In this document: piece after piece, positions 62,001 through 64,000 of the stretch
Layout: every line of letters starts with the position of its first letter
Numbering within the stretch: position 1 is the stretch's first letter
DNA from: Planctomycetota bacterium
Lineage (GTDB): Bacteria > Planctomycetota > UBA1135 > GCA-002748355
Length of the DNA: 64,000 bases
Direction of reading: 5' to 3'
Assembly: GCA_027021385.1 (NCBI GenBank)
Contig: JALUUL010000086.1
Span: 143,485-207,484 of the forward strand
Made by a program: the position numbers and the translations under genes
The notes under the pieces: generated by a model
Databases searched by the model: none
Told to the model about the DNA's origin: nothing
Seen by the model: the letters and a program-made list of their open reading frames with translations, nothing else

Positions 62001-62885
62001 ATGGTTCAAATCAACTTCGCCCTGAAAGAAGTCAACTGCAAGATCGTGTACTACGGTCCGGGTATGAGTGGGAAGACCACGAATCTGGAAGTCGTGCACC
62101 AAAAGGCCCCCGAGGAGAACAAGGGGGAACTCACCTCGATTTCCACGGACGGCGACCGGACCCTGTTCTTCGATTTCATGCCGCTCGATCTCGGGAAGAT
62201 CGCCGGGATGCAGACGAAGTTCCAGCTCTATACGGTTCCCGGCCAGGTCTACTACAACTCGACCAGGAAGCTCGTTCTCCAGGGGGTGGACGGCGTGATC
62301 TTCGTTGCGGACTCGGATCCGGAGAAGATCCAGGAGAACATCGAGAGCTACGAGAACCTTTGCGAGAACCTCGCTGAATACGGAAAGGCCATCGAGGACC
62401 TTCCCCACGTCATCCAATACAACAAGCGGGACCTACCGAACGCGATGTCGGTCGAGGAACTGGATCGGCAAATGAACCGTTACGGGGTTCCGACCTTCGA
62501 GGCCGTGGCCAGGACCGGGGAGGGGGTCTTCCCGACCCTGAAGACCTTGGCGGGCATGGTGCTCGAAAGCATCAACAAGGTGGACAAGGGAGGGGCAGGC
62601 CGTTCGGCGGGCGCCCGGCGGCCGGCGGCCTCGAAGCCTCCCGCTCCGGCTCCCACCCAGCCGGCCCCGGCGAAGACCCGTCCTGCGGCCGCGGGACGCC
62701 CGAGGACCGCTCACCCGGAACGGAGGACCGCCCCCAGACCGAGGAAGGTCCCCGTGGCCTCCGCTCCGCGAAGAGTCGAACCGCGCCCCCAAGGGGGAGG
62801 GAAGGGGATTCTCGTCGCCTTCATGGTCCTGCTCATCGCAGCTGTCGCGGGGGTGGCCTTCCTGGTTTCCCAGCAGGGCTTTTGA
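62001..62885 (+). CDS. MglA-type small GTPase with C-terminal membrane anchor
   Basis: 294 residues. Residues 1-195 are MglA: P-loop YYGPGMSGKTTNLE (19-27), LTSISTDGDRTLFFDF, the MglA-specific TVPGQVYYN (78-86), and the base motif NKRD (141-144). Canonical MglA ends near residue 195. Here about 70 Pro/Ala/Arg-rich residues (roughly 200-267) lead to a hydrophobic helix (ILVAFMVLLIAAVAGVAFLV, near 270-289) five residues from the end, so it looks tail-anchored. MglA GTPases set cell polarity and motility in myxobacteria, with roadblock GAPs. Flanking roadblock genes on both sides support a dedicated switch at the inner membrane. ATG 62001 has AGGAG about 12 bases upstream. Confidence 0.9.
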   Translation: MVQINFALKEVNCKIVYYGPGMSGKTTNLEVVHQKAPEENKGELTSISTDGDRTLFFDFMPLDLGKIAGMQTKFQLYTVPGQVYYNSTRKLVLQGVDGVIFVADSDPEKIQENIESYENLCENLAEYGKAIEDLPHVIQYNKRDLPNAMSVEELDRQMNRYGVPTFEAVARTGEGVFPTLKTLAGMVLESINKVDKGGAGRSAGARRPAASKPPAPAPTQPAPAKTRPAAAGRPRTAHPERRTAPRPRKVPVASAPRRVEPRPQGGGKGILVAFMVLLIAAVAGVAFLVSQQGF

Positions 62886-62897
62886 AAGGGGGCTGTG

Positions 62898-63410
62898 ATG
62901 AAATCCGACCAACGACTTCGCCAGGAACGTCTCGTTTTCTACAAGGACGACATCGAGAAGATCGACAAGGTCCTGGCCGAATTCCTCCGTCTTTCGGGGG
63001 CGAAGTGCGCCCTGCTCGTGGACAAGGAAGGGCACATGGTGACCCGGCAGGGGGATGTCAAGTCGATCAACATGGATACGATCTCGGCCCTGGTCGCCGG
63101 TTCCTTCGCCGCGACGAAGGAGATGGCGAAGCTGCTCGGCGAGGAGCACTTCTCGGCCCTGTTCCACCAGGGCGAGCGGGACAACATCCAGCTTTCCCTG
63201 GTCGGGGATCGAACCCTGTTGACGATCATGTTCGATGACCGGACGACGGTGGGCATGGTTCGCCTCTACGCGAACGAGGCCTGCAAGAAGCTCTGCTTGA
63301 TCTTCCAGGAGGCCGAGGCCAACAAGGACCGTCCTCCCTCGGACGAGGTCGAGCTGGACAGCGGCTACGGATCCTCGGCGAAGGACAAGCTCGACGACCT
63401 CTTCCAGTGA
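62898..63410 (+). CDS. Roadblock/LC7-domain protein (MglB-like)
   Basis: 170 residues. The roadblock core spans about 20-125: IDKVLAEFLRLSGAKCALLV, DKEGHMVTRQGDV, TISALVAGSFAATKEMAKLL, FSALFHQGERDNIQLSLVG and LLTIMFDDRTTVGMVRLYA. A further 45 residues are acidic and end in SSAKDKLDDLFQ, a possible docking tail. It is 12 bases after the GTPase stop with AAAGGGGG as Shine-Dalgarno, and is the closest match here to MglB, the cognate GAP. GTG 62895 is an alternative start one codon upstream. Confidence 0.87.
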   Translation: MKSDQRLRQERLVFYKDDIEKIDKVLAEFLRLSGAKCALLVDKEGHMVTRQGDVKSINMDTISALVAGSFAATKEMAKLLGEEHFSALFHQGERDNIQLSLVGDRTLLTIMFDDRTTVGMVRLYANEACKKLCLIFQEAEANKDRPPSDEVELDSGYGSSAKDKLDDLFQ

Positions 63411-63831
63411 TCTCCGGAGGTGGGGGATCCGGTCTCCCCTCCGAGACGACAGGGGCGGGGACCCACCGGTCCTCGCCTCTGTTCTTTCATGCTTCGCGCC
63501 CCGACTTGCGGGAGGCGATCTCTCCGAAGCCGAGTTTCCGTAAGAAAAAACGGAAAAATTCGATCTTGGGACCTTCGGGGAAGGAAGGGCGGAATCTTTC
63601 GTGTGCAGTTTGAAACGCAAGGGAATTAGGGAGTTTGCAAAGAGTGTTCGCCGCAATGTCTTCCGTCCCCCTTATGGCCAAAGGGTTTGGGACTGAATTT
63701 CGATCCTGGACTTGACGATTCATAAGAATGATCCGGAGAGACCGTCGGGGTCTTTCCCACCCCTTCTCTCCGGTCGCTATGCACTGCGGTGCACCGCAAA
63801 GTTGATTGTCACTCATCCAGGAGTCCGACAT
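63411..63831. other. Intergenic region between MglA operon and histone H1-like gene
   Basis: About 420 bases, notably AT-richer than the rest of the window (for example AAGAAAAAACGGAAAAATTC near 63542). No gene is supported. TTGACG at 63712-63717 resembles a -35 element, but no good -10 lies 16-18 bases downstream. AGGAGT at 63821-63826 is the Shine-Dalgarno for the next gene. Confidence 0.45.
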
Positions 63832-64000
63832 GGCAGCCAAGAAGAAAGCCGCCAGAAAGGCGACCAAGCGCAAGGCCACCAAGAAGAAGGCGACCAAGCG
63901 TAAGGCCACCAAGAAGAAGGCGACCAAGCGCAAGGCCACCAAGAAGAAGGCGACCAAGCGCAAGGCCACCAAGAAGAAGGCGACCAAGCGCAAGGCCACC
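63832..64000 (+). CDS. Histone H1-like Lys/Ala-rich protein, partial
   Basis: The first 56 codons are present; the gene runs off the right edge. The sequence MAAKKKAARKATKRKATKKK continues as alternating KATKRKATKK repeats, composed of Lys, Ala, Thr and Arg only. This resembles bacterial H1-like nucleoid proteins (HctB/AlgP type), which bind and compact DNA. AGGAGT precedes ATG 63832. The codons form exact 30-base DNA repeats. It echoes the tail of the HhH-domain protein encoded at 26683-28032. Confidence 0.8.
63857..64000 (+). repeat. 30-bp tandem repeat in the histone H1-like gene
   Basis: Units begin at 63857, 63887, 63917, 63947 and 63977 (the last cut by the window edge). Each encodes KATKRKATKK and is identical apart from one CGC/CGT change in the second unit. 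Because 30 is a multiple of three, unit gain or loss changes protein length without shifting the frame. Confidence 0.85.

Noticed and set aside
63857..64000. Regular 30-bp repeats considered as a CRISPR array
   Set aside because: There are no spacers; the repeats are contiguous, in frame, and encode a Lys/Ala/Thr repeat protein.

Overview
The window reads as the chromosome of a GC-rich, diderm (Gram-negative type), peptidoglycan-making bacterium. It encodes two LptF/LptG-type lipopolysaccharide-export permeases, a lipid A acyltransferase, LPS-kinase-like domains, MurA and many secreted or lipoprotein products. Large secreted beta-propeller, FG-GAP and beta-helix proteins, a tandem pair of signal-peptide paralogues, a Lys/Ala-rich histone H1-like protein and MglA/roadblock proteins fit a deep-branching planctomycete-like lineage. 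A myxobacterium-like lineage is the main alternative. That placement is inference from gene content; no rRNA gene or other phylogenetic marker was analysed. I see no tRNA, rRNA, IS element, prophage or CRISPR array.

Layout. 1-10.7 kb is envelope biogenesis: a TrkA fragment, a CAP-domain protein, a lipid A acyltransferase with a two-kinase-domain protein, the lptF/lptG pair, then a translationally coupled minus-strand operon (SDR, rubrerythrin, GT-C-like membrane protein). 10.7-19 kb is regulation: a membrane coiled-coil protein, PTS enzyme I, a four-HTH DNA-binding protein, and a STAS / histidine kinase / response regulator / HD-domain run. 19-31.7 kb is mostly housekeeping: RluA-type pseudouridine synthase, amidase, MurA, Ffh, S16, Maf, L31, RF1 and PrmC, plus an unusual histone-tailed HhH protein directly after S16. 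31.7-35.2 kb is an eno / FtsB-like / beta-propeller operon. 35.4-45.2 kb is a secreted-protein region: subtilase, beta-helix protein, FG-GAP protein and two paralogues. Its middle (about 38.0-41.3 kb) is much less GC-rich than the flanks and looks foreign. 45.3-56.6 kb holds a GT4 glycosyltransferase coupled to an oxidoreductase-epimerase fusion, a small cytochrome, an amidohydrolase, a transglutaminase-like lipoprotein, an NHL propeller, an HDOD protein and the gcvT-gcvH-lipoate-ligase operon. 57.1-63.4 kb is a five-gene MglA/roadblock operon, followed by the start of a histone H1-like gene.

Most interesting signals. (1) A (CT)12 tract at 38141-38164 lies in what should be the signal-peptide codons of the beta-helix protein. 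As written the gene is out of frame; one extra CT unit restores a complete signal peptide, so it is a candidate phase-variable locus. (2) The MglA operon encodes a GTPase with a proline/alanine linker and a C-terminal membrane anchor, three roadblock proteins and a large DUF4388-TPR-membrane-propeller protein. (3) A histone-like Lys/Ala tail is fused to an endonuclease III-fold domain that keeps the four iron-sulphur cysteines but has lost both catalytic residues.
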